A stretch of DNA of 64,000 nucleotides, taken from contig JACKEN010000011.1 in NCBI GenBank assembly GCA_020632995.1, forward strand, positions 1 to 64,000. Reading direction: 5' to 3'. The stretch comes from Deltaproteobacteria bacterium. Lineage in GTDB: Bacteria; Myxococcota; Kuafuiibacteriia; Kuafuiibacteriales; Kuafuiibacteriaceae. Positions 55,659-64,000 of this stretch are shown here, one piece after another. Numbering within the stretch: position 1 is the first letter of the stretch; the number at the start of each line of letters is the position of its first letter. The notes under the pieces are model-generated. The model was not told the DNA's origin and made no database searches. It saw only the letters and a program-made list of their open reading frames with translations. Both the position numbers and the translations under genes were made by a program.

Positions 55659-58600
55659 TCAGCGGCGGCGGCGCCGCAGCAAGGGGATGAAGAGGGCGAG
55701 CGCGAGCCACAGGCCACCCGGGGCCTCGGGGCGCACGCATACGCAGCCGCCCCCCGCCACCGAGGTGCCGTCCACCAGGCCGTCGCCGTCCGAGTCCGGG
55801 TCGCAGGCGTCGCCGATGCCGTCGGCGTCGCTGTCGGTCTGGTCCGCGTTGACCACGTCGGGGCAGTTGTCGACGTTGTCCTCCCACCCGTCGCTGTCGC
55901 GGTCGCCCGGGCGGTTCGCGGGGAAGCAGATGCTCGGCTGGCCGCGGCACTCGAACCCGGCCTCGATGAGGCAGGTGGCGCTGCACCCGTCACCATCACG
56001 GGTGCCGCCGTCGTCGCAGGCCTCGCCCGCGGTCACGATGCCATCGCCGCAAGCGGCGGGGGCCGGGTCCTCGGTGCACATGCTGGGCTCGCCCACGCAG
56101 CTCCAGCCGGACTCCACCTGGCAGGACGCGTTGCACCCGTCGCCGTCGTCGGTGCCACCGTCGTCGCAGGCCTCACCGCCCTCGATGCGCCCGTCGCCGC
56201 ACACCGGCCCCTGAAGGTCGTCGCCGGGGTTGTTCGGGTCCCGCTCGCCCTGATCGACCGCGCCGTCGTGGTTCACGTCCTCGAGGCCGTCGGCCACCGT
56301 GCCGCCGTCGGTGTCGGGCTGGGTGGGGTCGGTCTGGCTCGCGGGGTCGGCGTCGGGTCGGAAGGCGCCGTCGGTGCCGTCATACCTGACGCCGCCGGGG
56401 GTGGTTCCGCCCGCAACCGGCGTTGCGCTGGTCTCGAGCCCGTCGAGCAGACCGTCGCCGTCGGTGTCGGGCTCGAGGGGGTCGGTGACGTAGCCGTCCT
56501 GGCCGCGGATCTGCTCCTCGCCGTCGCTGATCCCGTCGTCGTCGGTGTCCGCGTCGTTGGGGCGGGTGTCGACGCCGGGGTCGTAGGCCATCGGGTCGCC
56601 CCCCGCCACCTCCTCGGCGTCGCTGAGGCCGTCGCCGTCGGTGTCGACCTGGTTCGGGTCGGTGCCGAGGCTGACCTCGACCCCGTTGGGGAGCCCGTCG
56701 CCGTCCGAGTCCGCCGCCGCCCCGTCGGCGTCGTTCGGGTCGAGGTAGTTGGGGATGCCGTCGCCGTCGATGTCGCCGGTGCCCTCGGTGGCGTCGGGGG
56801 TGCCGTCGCCGTCGGCGTCGGTGTCGAGGTAGTTGGGGGCGTTGTCGCGGTCGACGTCCGCCCCGTGGGCCAGGCCGTCGGTGACCTCGACCTGGGTGGG
56901 GATGCCGTCCTGGTCGTCGTCGGGGTCGCGGTAGGCCGGGAGCTGGTCCCCGTCGGGGTCGCCCGCGCCCTCCACGCTGTCGGGCACCCCGTCGTTGTCG
57001 CTGTCGCCGTCGAGGGCGTCGATGGCGCCGTCGCCGTCGGTGTCGGTGCGGGCCCCGCCGTCGGTCTCGGCGTGGTCGTCGATGCCGTCGCCGTCGCTGT
57101 CCGGGTTGTCGACCCGCGTGCCGAGGTTCAGCTCCACCCCGTTGGGGAGTCCGTCCCCGTCCAGGTCGCCCTGGGGCCCGTCGGCGTCGTTCGGGTCGAG
57201 GTAGTTGGGGATGCCGTCCCCGTCGACGTCGCCGGTGCCCTCCGCCGCGTCGCTCCGGGCGTCGCCGTCGCTGTTGGTGTCGACCGGGTTGAGGGCGCCG
57301 TCCCCGTCCACGTCGGCCCCGAACTGGACGCCGTCCGCAAGCTCGGTTGCGGTCGGGATCCCGTCGCCGTCGTCGTCGGTGTCCCGATAGTTGGGGGTCT
57401 GATCGCCGTCGAGGTCACCCGCGCCCTCGACGAGGTCGCTCCGGCCGTCACCGTCGCTGTCGGCGTCCAGGGCGTCGATGGTGCCGTCCGCGTCGGTGTC
57501 CACCCGCGCCCCGCCGTCGCTCTCGACGTAGTCGTTGATGCCGTCGTTGTCGGTGTCGGGGCGGTTCGGGTCGGTGCCGAGCACGCAGCGCTCGGTGAAG
57601 TCGTTGACCTGGTCACCGTCGGCGTCGGCCGCGGGGTTGGCGATGGTCACCGCGATGGCGGGGCTGGTGGCGCGGCCGAGGAAGGTGAAGGTGTCGAGGA
57701 TCGCGTTGTTGCCCTTGCCGGTGGACACGAAGTTGCCCCAGGAGCGGGCGTTGAGGTTGGCGAAGGTGCTCGCGGCGGGGGCGCCCGAGCTCATCCCGGC
57801 CGGGCCTGGGCTCTGCAAGCCGACCTGCCCGTTGGGCATGGTCAGGGCGTTGGCCTGCACCAGGGAGTCGTCCCAGTACATGGTGAGCGCGCTCCGGGCC
57901 GCCGCGGCGTCCACCGCGAACATCCTGAGGCCCGGGTAGCTCGTCTCGATGTCGATGCCCAGGTAGTGGAACTCACCCACGGTGAGCTCGACCCGGCAGT
58001 TGTAGACCCCGGGGGCCACCGCCTGCCCGTTGGCGTCGGTGCCGCTCCAGAGCACGCTGTTGGTGCCCACCGCCACCTGGGTCGGGAGGGCCACGTCGGC
58101 GTTGCCCGCGGGGTCGTAGGCCCCGTCCCGGTTCAGATCGCAGATCACCCGGCCGTTCCCCACCACGTTGCTGTCGAAGGTGAAGGTGCCGGAGGTGACC
58201 CCGGCCAGGATCTGCTGGCAGGTCGGGGTGCCGGCCGAGAACGCGGTGTTCTGCAGGCTCGGTTGCACCACGGTGTAGGACGAGTCCTCGGGCGGGTTCA
58301 GGTAGAGCGGGTACTCGGGCGCCACCGCGGAGCTGGCGGTGATCGGCTCGCTCCGACCCGCGTTCGCGCCGACCACCCCGGAGCTGTTGGCCACCACCGC
58401 GAACTCGAAGCCGGCGAGGCCCGCGAGGCGCAGCTCGATCACCGACGAGTTGTTGGCGTTGCCGGTGGGGACGAGGGCGTAGAAGCTGGCGTTGATCGCG
58501 TTCGTGTAGTTGTTGGCGTTGAAGTCCCACGCGTAGGAGTACACGCGGCCCGGCCGCGCGACCGGCGAGCCACCGCTGGTGTCGTAGACGGTGATGTCCC

Positions 58601-58901
58601 AGCCGCTGCTCTGGTCCGCGCTCAGCGTGACCACGTAGCTCCCGTTCTGGTTCGCGGGCGGCACGATGAGCGCGCCGGGGGCGTAGGTGCCCAGCACCGC
58701 GCCAGCCGGCGTCTCGACCGTGACGTTGCCGCTGCCATTCCAGGAGAACGCCTCACGCGGTGCGTCGAGGATGTCGACGTAGATCTCGGTCGACAGCTGC
58801 AGGATCTGGGCGGCGCCCGTCTCCGCGCTCCCCTCGGCCCACGCCGCGGCGCCGGGGAGAGTCAGGACGAGGGCGGTCACCGCCGCACGACAAGCCTTCA
58901 C
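55659..58901 (-). CDS. Secreted TSP3-repeat protein with MYXO-CTERM-like sorting tail
   Basis: 1080 residues from a GTG at 58901. A signal peptide (ends AAAWAEG) precedes about 430 residues of beta-rich sequence. Residues about 440-850 contain DxDxDG calcium repeats ([16 protein letters not shown] type). Two Cys-rich myxococcal repeats ([25 protein letters not shown]...) follow, and the C-terminus has Cys-Val-Cys (GGGCVCV), a TM helix ([14 protein letters not shown]) and RRRRR: the MYXO-CTERM layout, in which the protein is cleaved and sorted to the outer surface. The motif is CVC rather than GCGC or CSC, so it is a variant. Confidence 0.85.
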   Translation of the reverse strand: MKACRAAVTALVLTLPGAAAWAEGSAETGAAQILQLSTEIYVDILDAPREAFSWNGSGNVTVETPAGAVLGTYAPGALIVPPANQNGSYVVTLSADQSSGWDITVYDTSGGSPVARPGRVYSYAWDFNANNYTNAINASFYALVPTGNANNSSVIELRLAGLAGFEFAVVANSSGVVGANAGRSEPITASSAVAPEYPLYLNPPEDSSYTVVQPSLQNTAFSAGTPTCQQILAGVTSGTFTFDSNVVGNGRVICDLNRDGAYDPAGNADVALPTQVAVGTNSVLWSGTDANGQAVAPGVYNCRVELTVGEFHYLGIDIETSYPGLRMFAVDAAAARSALTMYWDDSLVQANALTMPNGQVGLQSPGPAGMSSGAPAASTFANLNARSWGNFVSTGKGNNAILDTFTFLGRATSPAIAVTIANPAADADGDQVNDFTERCVLGTDPNRPDTDNDGINDYVESDGGARVDTDADGTIDALDADSDGDGRSDLVEGAGDLDGDQTPNYRDTDDDGDGIPTATELADGVQFGADVDGDGALNPVDTNSDGDARSDAAEGTGDVDGDGIPNYLDPNDADGPQGDLDGDGLPNGVELNLGTRVDNPDSDGDGIDDHAETDGGARTDTDGDGAIDALDGDSDNDGVPDSVEGAGDPDGDQLPAYRDPDDDQDGIPTQVEVTDGLAHGADVDRDNAPNYLDTDADGDGTPDATEGTGDIDGDGIPNYLDPNDADGAAADSDGDGLPNGVEVSLGTDPNQVDTDGDGLSDAEEVAGGDPMAYDPGVDTRPNDADTDDDGISDGEEQIRGQDGYVTDPLEPDTDGDGLLDGLETSATPVAGGTTPGGVRYDGTDGAFRPDADPASQTDPTQPDTDGGTVADGLEDVNHDGAVDQGERDPNNPGDDLQGPVCGDGRIEGGEACDDGGTDDGDGCNASCQVESGWSCVGEPSMCTEDPAPAACGDGIVTAGEACDDGGTRDGDGCSATCLIEAGFECRGQPSICFPANRPGDRDSDGWEDNVDNCPDVVNADQTDSDADGIGDACDPDSDGDGLVDGTSVAGGGCVCVRPEAPGGLWLALALFIPLLRRRRR

Positions 58902-58964
58902 GACCGCAAGCTATAGGTCGGCGGAACGCCCACGTCGTACGACGATCGGCCCGGAACGGCGAGG

Positions 58965-59654
58965 CTACAGGCCGAGCCAGGCGGTCAGGAGCCGGTGCCC
59001 GGCCTCCTGGCTCTTCTCAGGATGATACTGGGTCGCCACGAGGGGGCCCCGGGCCACCGCGGCGACGAACTCGCAAACGGAGTGCGCAGCCGGGCGAAGC
59101 CCGGCGGAGAGGGGTGGGACGGCTCCGCTGGCCCGGGACCCCAGGACCGGCCCGTGGTGGGCGGTCGCGTGGGGGACCCCGGGGGCCCCGTGGGCGGCGT
59201 AGCTGTGCACGAAGTAGAAGGCCTCGCCGGAAGGGTTCGCGGCGAGGACCGGGTGGTCGCCCGCGTGCAGCACCGGGGACCAACCCATGTGGGGGCGCTT
59301 CAGGCCCGGCCCGACCGGGAGCAGCGTGACCTGGCCCTCGAAGACGCCCAGCCCGGGCACCCCGGGGGCCTCCTCGGAGGCCTCGAACAGGACCTGCAGG
59401 CCGAGGCAGACCCCGAGCATGGGCCGCCCAGCCGCGATGGCGGCCCGGAGCGCGTCGGCCTGGCCGGTGGACTCCAGCCGGGCCATCGCCTGGCCGAAGG
59501 CCCCCTGGCCCGGCACCACCACCCGGTCCGCGGCGGCGATGTCGGCGGGGTCGGCGCTGACCGAGACCTCGGCCCCGGCCCGCTCCAGGGCCCGGGCGAG
59601 GGAGCGGAGGTTCCCCATCCCGTAGTCGACGAGGAGGGCGCGGGGGGCGGTCAA
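58965..59654 (-). CDS. hisH: Imidazole glycerol phosphate synthase, glutaminase subunit HisH
   Basis: 229 residues from a TTG overlapping the hisB stop (TTGA). Class I glutamine amidotransferase: oxyanion strand RVVVPGQGAF, nucleophile GVCLGLQ (about C78) and ATQYHPEKS with the catalytic His and Glu near the end. HisH feeds ammonia to HisF. The family is about 200-210 residues; here ~25 extra residues (SRASGAVPPLSAGLRPAAHS) sit before EFVAAVARG, and they coincide with the dispersed repeat at 59067-59146. The catalytic motifs are intact, so the enzyme is probably functional. Confidence 0.92.
   Translation of the reverse strand: MTAPRALLVDYGMGNLRSLARALERAGAEVSVSADPADIAAADRVVVPGQGAFGQAMARLESTGQADALRAAIAAGRPMLGVCLGLQVLFEASEEAPGVPGLGVFEGQVTLLPVGPGLKRPHMGWSPVLHAGDHPVLAANPSGEAFYFVHSYAAHGAPGVPHATAHHGPVLGSRASGAVPPLSAGLRPAAHSVCEFVAAVARGPLVATQYHPEKSQEAGHRLLTAWLGL
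59067..59146 (-). repeat. Dispersed 26-nt-core repeat inside hisH
   Basis: 80 bp inverted relative to the copies at 9757 and 61553. It is in frame within hisH and adds about 25 residues. Over 69 aligned bases it matches the hisD copy at 60 positions (my count, ungapped). Confidence 0.8.
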
Positions 59655-60250
59655 TCCAGCTTGCCTTTCGTGGACGCAACCCCGCCTGCGCGGCGCGGGT
59701 CGTGCTCCACCGCGCGACGGGTCGCGCCGGCCAGGGCCTTGAAGCAGCCCTCGATGATGTGGTGGCGGTTGCTCCCGTACTCGAGCACGAGGTGCAGGTT
59801 CATCCGCGCCTCCGCCGCGTAGGCCGAGAAGAACACCTCGGCCAGCTCGGCGTCGAACGTGCCGACGCGGCCCGCCGGCACCTCGACCCGGTACACCAGC
59901 ACCGGGCGCCCGCAGTAGTCCACTGCGCAGCGGACGAGGGCCTCGTCCATGGGGCGGGTGCTCTCGCCGTAGCGGTGGATGCCGGCCCGATCGCCCAGCG
60001 CATCGAGCACCGCGCGGCCGAGGCACAGCCCCACGTCCTCCACCGTGTGGTGGGGGTCCACCGCGAGGTCGCCGCGGGCGTGCACCACGAGGTCGATGAG
60101 GCTGTGGTGGGCGAAGGCATCCAGCATGTGGTCGAAGAACGGGATCTCGGTGTCGACCTGGCTCTGGCCGGTGCCGTCCAGGTTCACCTCCACCCGCACC
60201 TCGGTCTCCTTGGTGGTCCGGGCCACCGTGGCCCGCCGTGCCTCACTCAT
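59651..60250 (-). CDS. hisB: Imidazoleglycerol-phosphate dehydratase HisB
   Basis: 199 residues from an ATG in the hisD stop (ATGA). Conserved metal-binding segments: IPFFDHMLDAFAHHS, DPHHTVEDVGLCLG and a C-terminal NRHHIIEGCFKALA. It converts imidazole-glycerol phosphate to imidazole-acetol phosphate. It is the monofunctional type without the histidinol-phosphatase half found in E. coli. Confidence 0.93.
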   Translation of the reverse strand: MSEARRATVARTTKETEVRVEVNLDGTGQSQVDTEIPFFDHMLDAFAHHSLIDLVVHARGDLAVDPHHTVEDVGLCLGRAVLDALGDRAGIHRYGESTRPMDEALVRCAVDYCGRPVLVYRVEVPAGRVGTFDAELAEVFFSAYAAEARMNLHLVLEYGSNRHHIIEGCFKALAGATRRAVEHDPRRAGGVASTKGKLD

Positions 60251-61629
60251 GACTGGCCTCCGCGTATCTCGATCGCCCGCGCGTGGGCCTCCAGGCCCTC
60301 GGCCCGGGCCAGGCGCGCCGCCTCGGGGCCCAGGCGCTGCAGGCTGGCCTGCGACACCGAGAGCACGCTGGTCCGCTTGATGAAGTCGTGCACCGACAGC
60401 GGCGACGCGAAGCGCGCGGTGCCGCTGGTGGGGAGCACGTGGTTCACCCCGGCGTTGTAGTCGCCGAGGGCCTCGGGGGTGTGGTGCCCGAGGAACACCG
60501 CCCCCGCGTTCTCGATCTTCAGGAGGCCCGCCTCGGGGTCGCGCACCGCGAGGCCCAGGTGCTCGCTCGCGTAGCGGTTGGCGAGGTCGTAGGCCTCGGC
60601 TTCGTCGCGGCAGACGATCAGCCCGCCGCGGTCGGTGAGGGCCTGGATGCAGGCCTCCTTGCGCGGGAGGGTCGCCACCTGCTCTGCCAGGGCCGTCGCC
60701 ACCGCCTCGGCCAGGGGCGCGTGCCAGGTCACCAGCACCGCGGCGGCCCGGACGTCGTGCTCGGCCTGGGCCAGCAGGTCCGCCGCCACCACCTCGGGCC
60801 GGGCGCCCTCGTCGGCCACGATCAGCACCTCGGAGGGGCCGGCCACGCTGTCGATGTCCACCGCGCCGTAGACCTGGCGCTTGGCCTCGGCCACCCACGC
60901 GTTCCCCGGGCCCACGATCTTGTCGACCCGCGGCACCCGGGCGGTGCCGTAGGCGAGGGCGGCCACCGCCTGGGCCCCGCCGATCGTGAACACCCGGTCC
61001 ACCCCGGCCAGCGCGGCCGCGGCGAGCACCACCGGGTTGGGGGCGCCGCCGGGGGACGGGCTCACCATCACCACCTCCGGCACTCCGGCCACCTTGGCCG
61101 GCACCGCGTTCATGAGCACGGTGGAGGGGTAGGCCGCGGTGCCGCCTGGCACGTAGAGCCCCACCCGGGCGAGGGGCCGCACCAACAGGCGCGCCGACAG
61201 GCCGCGGCCGTCCTCGAGCCGGGCGGTGTGCAAGTGGGACTGCTGCACCGCGTGGAAGGCCCGGATCCGGCCGGCGGCGCGGGTGAGCGCCTCCCGCAGG
61301 TCGGGTTGCAGCCCGGCGAGCGCCGCGTGCAGGTCGTCCTGCGAGACCTCGAGGGCGTCCTCGGTGAGGTCGGGCCGGCGATCGAAGCGGGCGGTGTACT
61401 CCACCAGCGCGGCGTCGCCCTCGGCCCGCACCCGGGCCACGATCTCCGCCACGTCCCGGGCCACCCGGGCCTGGTCGTCGGCGTCGCCGCGGGCGCAGAG
61501 GCGGGCGAACCAGCCCTCGAAGCCGGCCGCGTCGGTCCTGACCACCTCGAACTCCTGGGGGCCCGGGCCGGCGGAGCCGTCCCGCCTCTCTTCGCCGGGC
61601 TCCGACCGGCTGTGCGCTCCGCTCGTCAC
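60247..61629 (-). CDS. hisD: Histidinol dehydrogenase HisD
   Basis: 460 residues from the GTG at 61629 (GGAGG upstream), overlapping the hisG stop by GTGA. Characteristic segments: [63 protein letters not shown] and a C-terminal [11 protein letters not shown], which hold the NAD, zinc and substrate residues. It oxidises histidinol to histidine. About 25 residues at the N-terminus ([20 protein letters not shown]) are not part of the normal fold and are encoded by the dispersed repeat. Confidence 0.93.
   Translation of the reverse strand: MTSGAHSRSEPGEERRDGSAGPGPQEFEVVRTDAAGFEGWFARLCARGDADDQARVARDVAEIVARVRAEGDAALVEYTARFDRRPDLTEDALEVSQDDLHAALAGLQPDLREALTRAAGRIRAFHAVQQSHLHTARLEDGRGLSARLLVRPLARVGLYVPGGTAAYPSTVLMNAVPAKVAGVPEVVMVSPSPGGAPNPVVLAAAALAGVDRVFTIGGAQAVAALAYGTARVPRVDKIVGPGNAWVAEAKRQVYGAVDIDSVAGPSEVLIVADEGARPEVVAADLLAQAEHDVRAAAVLVTWHAPLAEAVATALAEQVATLPRKEACIQALTDRGGLIVCRDEAEAYDLANRYASEHLGLAVRDPEAGLLKIENAGAVFLGHHTPEALGDYNAGVNHVLPTSGTARFASPLSVHDFIKRTSVLSVSQASLQRLGPEAARLARAEGLEAHARAIEIRGGQS
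61553..61625 (+). repeat. Dispersed 26-nt-core repeat at the 5' end of hisD
   Basis: The element reads on the plus strand, opposite to hisD, starting TCCTGGGGGCCCGGG. It encodes most of the hisD N-terminal extension. The core at 61598-61623 aligns to the hisH, prmC and intergenic copies. Confidence 0.8.
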
Positions 61630-62282
61630 GGTGCCTCCTCCCGGGCCGCCACCGCGGCCTCCAGCCGCTCCAACAGCCCCCGCACCGCCGCCATCTGCAG
61701 GCGCAGCGCGGCCCGGTTCACCACCAGCCGGGCGCTCACGTCGAAGATCGGCTCGTGCACCACGAGCCCATTCTGCCGCAGGGTCTCGCCAGTCTCCACG
61801 ATATCGACGATCGCGTCGGCCAGGCCCACCAGCGGGGCCAGCTCGATCGCCCCGGACAGCTCGATGATGTGGGCGTCCAGGCCCCGGGCCGAGAAGTGGG
61901 CCTTGGCCACCCGCCCGTACTTGGTAGCGATGCGCGGCTGTTCGAGGCTGAAGGGATCCACCCCGGGGAGCCCCGCCACGCACATCCGGCAGCGGCCGAT
62001 GCCGAGATCCAGGGGCCACAGCACGTCGGGCTGCTGCTCCTCGAGGGTGTCGTTCCCCACTACCCCCACCGCGCAGGCCCCGTGCTCCACGTAGGGGGCG
62101 ACGTCGGAGGCCCGGAGCACCAGGACCTCGACCGGCCCCAGGCCCTCGGCCTCCAGCGGGTGGATCAGGCGCCGCTTGTCGGCCCGCAGGGGCGCAAGGT
62201 CCACCCCCGCTGCCCGGAAGAGCTCGCCTGCGTCGTCCAGGATGCGCCCCTTGGGGAGCCCGATGCGCAGCGGGGCGCTCAC
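61626..62282 (-). CDS. hisG: ATP phosphoribosyltransferase HisG, short form
   Basis: 218 residues from the GTG at 62282, which overlaps the prmC stop as GTGA; a GTG at 62288 is an alternative. It has RIGLPKGRILDDAGELF, GLGPVEVLVLRASDVAPYVEHGACAVGVVG, and SGAIELAPLVGLADAIVDIVETG. It catalyses the first committed step of histidine synthesis. The C-terminal regulatory domain of the long form (~295 residues) is absent; short HisG is known to need HisZ, which is not in the window. Confidence 0.92.
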   Translation of the reverse strand: MSAPLRIGLPKGRILDDAGELFRAAGVDLAPLRADKRRLIHPLEAEGLGPVEVLVLRASDVAPYVEHGACAVGVVGNDTLEEQQPDVLWPLDLGIGRCRMCVAGLPGVDPFSLEQPRIATKYGRVAKAHFSARGLDAHIIELSGAIELAPLVGLADAIVDIVETGETLRQNGLVVHEPIFDVSARLVVNRAALRLQMAAVRGLLERLEAAVAAREEAP

Positions 62283-63433
62283 GGCCACACCCCCGCCGCC
62301 ACCCGCGGGTGCCCGCCCGGGTCCTTCGTGATCGTGACCTCCGCCGCGCCGGCCTCGCGCAGGAGCGCGGCCACCGCGTCGAGCTGGTCGTGCCCCGCCT
62401 CGAGCACCACCTTGGCCCTCGGCGCAAGGCGGCCTGCCAGCTGGCCGACCAGTCGCCGGATGAGGTCGAGGCCGTCGGGCCCGCCATCGAGGGCGAGCCG
62501 GGGCTCGAAGAGCCGCACGTCGGGCATGAGGTGGGCGATGTCGCCGCTCGGGATGTAAGGCAGGTTGCTCACGAGGAGGTCGATGGGGCCAACGTCGGGA
62601 GGCAGGGCGTCGAGCAGGTCACCTTGCACGAACGTCACCCGCTCGGCCAGGCCCAGGCGCTCCGCGCTCTGCCGTGCCACGGCGAGGGCGGCCTCGGACA
62701 CGTCGGTGGCCCAGACCCGGGCCGCCTTGTGCTCGCTCGCGAGGGCGAGCGCGATGGCCCCGGTGCCGGTGCCGATATCCACGAAGACCGAGGGCCCCGG
62801 GTCGACGGAGCCGCCCACGTCTTCCCGCGGCTCCGCCCCGCTGCGCGCTTCGCTCGGCGCGGGTCCCGGGTCGACCGCGCCCCCCCCGCCTTCGCGCGGC
62901 TCCGCCTCGCTGCGCGCTTCGCCTGTCGCGCTCTCGGGATCGAAGGCGCCATCTCCGCCTTCGCGTGGCTCCGCCTCGCTGCGCGCTTCGCTCGGCGCGG
63001 GCTCCGGATCGACGGCGCCGCCTTCGTGCGGCTCTACCCCCTCCGCCTCCTCTTCGGGCGCCGGGCGGCGCCGGGGCGGCGGGGGCACCAGGGCCAGGGC
63101 TACCTCGACCAGCGTCTCGGTGTCGGGGCGCGGGATGAGGGTGTCCGCGGTGACGTCGAGGTCGAGGCTCCAGAACTCCCGGCGACCGGTGAGGTGGGCC
63201 ACCGGCTCGCCTCGAGAGCGCCGGGCCACCAGCGCCCGGATGGTCTCGAGCTCGTGCGGCCGGAGCGGCTGGTCGAACTTGGCGTAGAGCATCACCCGGG
63301 CGAGGCCCAGGGCGTGGGCGATGAGGACCTCGGCGTCGAGGCGGGGGGAGGCCAGGCCCTTGTTCTCGAAGTGGCCGCGGGTCCACTCCAGGACCTGCAT
63401 GATGGTCCAGGTCTTGGCGGGCCGCTCGGTCAT
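62279..63433 (-). CDS. prmC: Release-factor glutamine methyltransferase PrmC with repeat-derived insertion
   Basis: 384 residues against about 280 in the family. The N-terminal helical domain (VLEWTRGHFENKGL, PRLDAEVLIAHALG) and the catalytic domain with VDIGTGTGAIALAL, NLPYIPSGD (NPPY motif as NLPY) are recognisable. Between about residues 143 and 250 is a low-complexity Glu/Ala/Pro region of three 23-residue units (PAPSEARSEAEPREGG), encoded by a 69-bp tandem repeat. It lies just before the SAM motif, a variable loop in the fold. PrmC methylates the GGQ Gln of release factors, fitting its position next to prfA. Confidence 0.88.
   Translation of the reverse strand: MTERPAKTWTIMQVLEWTRGHFENKGLASPRLDAEVLIAHALGLARVMLYAKFDQPLRPHELETIRALVARRSRGEPVAHLTGRREFWSLDLDVTADTLIPRPDTETLVEVALALVPPPPRRRPAPEEEAEGVEPHEGGAVDPEPAPSEARSEAEPREGGDGAFDPESATGEARSEAEPREGGGGAVDPGPAPSEARSGAEPREDVGGSVDPGPSVFVDIGTGTGAIALALASEHKAARVWATDVSEAALAVARQSAERLGLAERVTFVQGDLLDALPPDVGPIDLLVSNLPYIPSGDIAHLMPDVRLFEPRLALDGGPDGLDLIRRLVGQLAGRLAPRAKVVLEAGHDQLDAVAALLREAGAAEVTITKDPGGHPRVAAGVWP
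62822..63039 (+). repeat. 69-bp tandem repeat within prmC
   Basis: Three units begin GCGGCTCCGC or GTGGCTCCGC at 62827, 62896 and 62965, exactly 69 bp apart (23 codons), with a degenerate fourth start near 63028. Each unit contains the core of the dispersed repeat (62829-62854, 62898-62923, 62967-62992). Confidence 0.85.
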
Positions 63434-63459
63434 GCCGACCCTTTAAGTGAGGGGTCGGC
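63434..63459 (-). promoter_or_regulatory. Hairpin covering the prmC ribosome binding site
   Basis: GCCGACCC and GGGTCGGC form a perfect 8-bp stem around a 10-nt AT-rich loop immediately upstream of the prmC ATG. In the mRNA, AAAGGG at the loop/stem border would be the ribosome binding site, so the stem could restrict prmC translation or, alternatively, slow transcription after prfA. Confidence 0.5.
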
Positions 63460-63465
63460 CCGGTA

Positions 63466-64000
<535 letters not shown>

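Noticed and set aside
62629..63287. Frameshifted or broken prmC
   Set aside because: The frame is continuous across the 69-bp repeats and both catalytic motifs are intact on either side, so it is an expansion, not a pseudogene.

Overview
The window looks like chromosomal DNA from a high-GC Myxococcota (deltaproteobacterial) organism. The evidence is a secreted protein with thrombospondin type 3 repeats, myxococcal Cys-rich repeats and a Cys/TM/Arg-rich MYXO-CTERM-like tail, abundant Ser/Thr kinases, RCC1-repeat lipoproteins, many GTG starts and strong third-position GC. No tRNA, rRNA, CRISPR array, IS element or phage gene was seen.

Layout. 1-5090: a CHAT-protease lipoprotein, divergent from an ECF-like sigma factor and a one-TM anti-sigma-like partner. 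5091-7278: a 350-bp gap holding a long imperfect hairpin, then a soluble Ser/Thr kinase overlapping a soluble histidine kinase. 7293-13179: small proteins (TerB-like, peptidoglycan-binding, two-TM), a PhoD-type phosphoesterase and a DUF2911 protein. 13306-16130: a dihydropteroate-synthase-like protein overlapping a short-chain reductase, then a kynureninase-like PLP enzyme. 16139-22870: two SGNH membrane proteins around two convergent family 2 glycosyltransferases and a lid-less Hsp70, then a TM2 protein; this resembles a surface-glycan modification locus. 22833-26071: an EgtD-like methyltransferase, an M1 aminopeptidase and a SPOUT RNA methyltransferase.

26179-31462 encodes a secreted 30-haem cytochrome c translationally coupled to an outer-membrane beta-barrel, then a second barrel: a candidate transmembrane electron conduit. 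31517-33247 is a divergent aldehyde dehydrogenase behind a 12-bp operator palindrome. 33228-35396 is a hybrid histidine kinase. 35461-40518 is a complete tolQ-tolR-tolA-tolB-pal operon ending in a short ppx/gppA. 40615-50648 holds secreted or lipid-anchored proteins (a Cys-rich lipoprotein, a TSP3/VWA lipoprotein, two tandem RCC1 lipoproteins) and an intergenic inverted array of CTG/CAG heptamers. 50674-58901 holds a WD40-type Ser/Thr kinase, an OmpA protein with a calcium-repeat linker and the MYXO-CTERM protein. 58965-64000 is a tightly overlapping prfA-prmC-hisG-hisD-hisB-hisH operon.

Three DNA-level patterns cut across the genes: a bipartite 14-mer GCAA-N6-TTGC (relaxed GCAR-N6-YTGC) seen far more often than base composition predicts; a dispersed 26-nt element that has lengthened HisH, HisD and PrmC in frame; and the heptamer array at 42 kb. 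All counts were made by eye and the identifications rest on motifs, without database searches.
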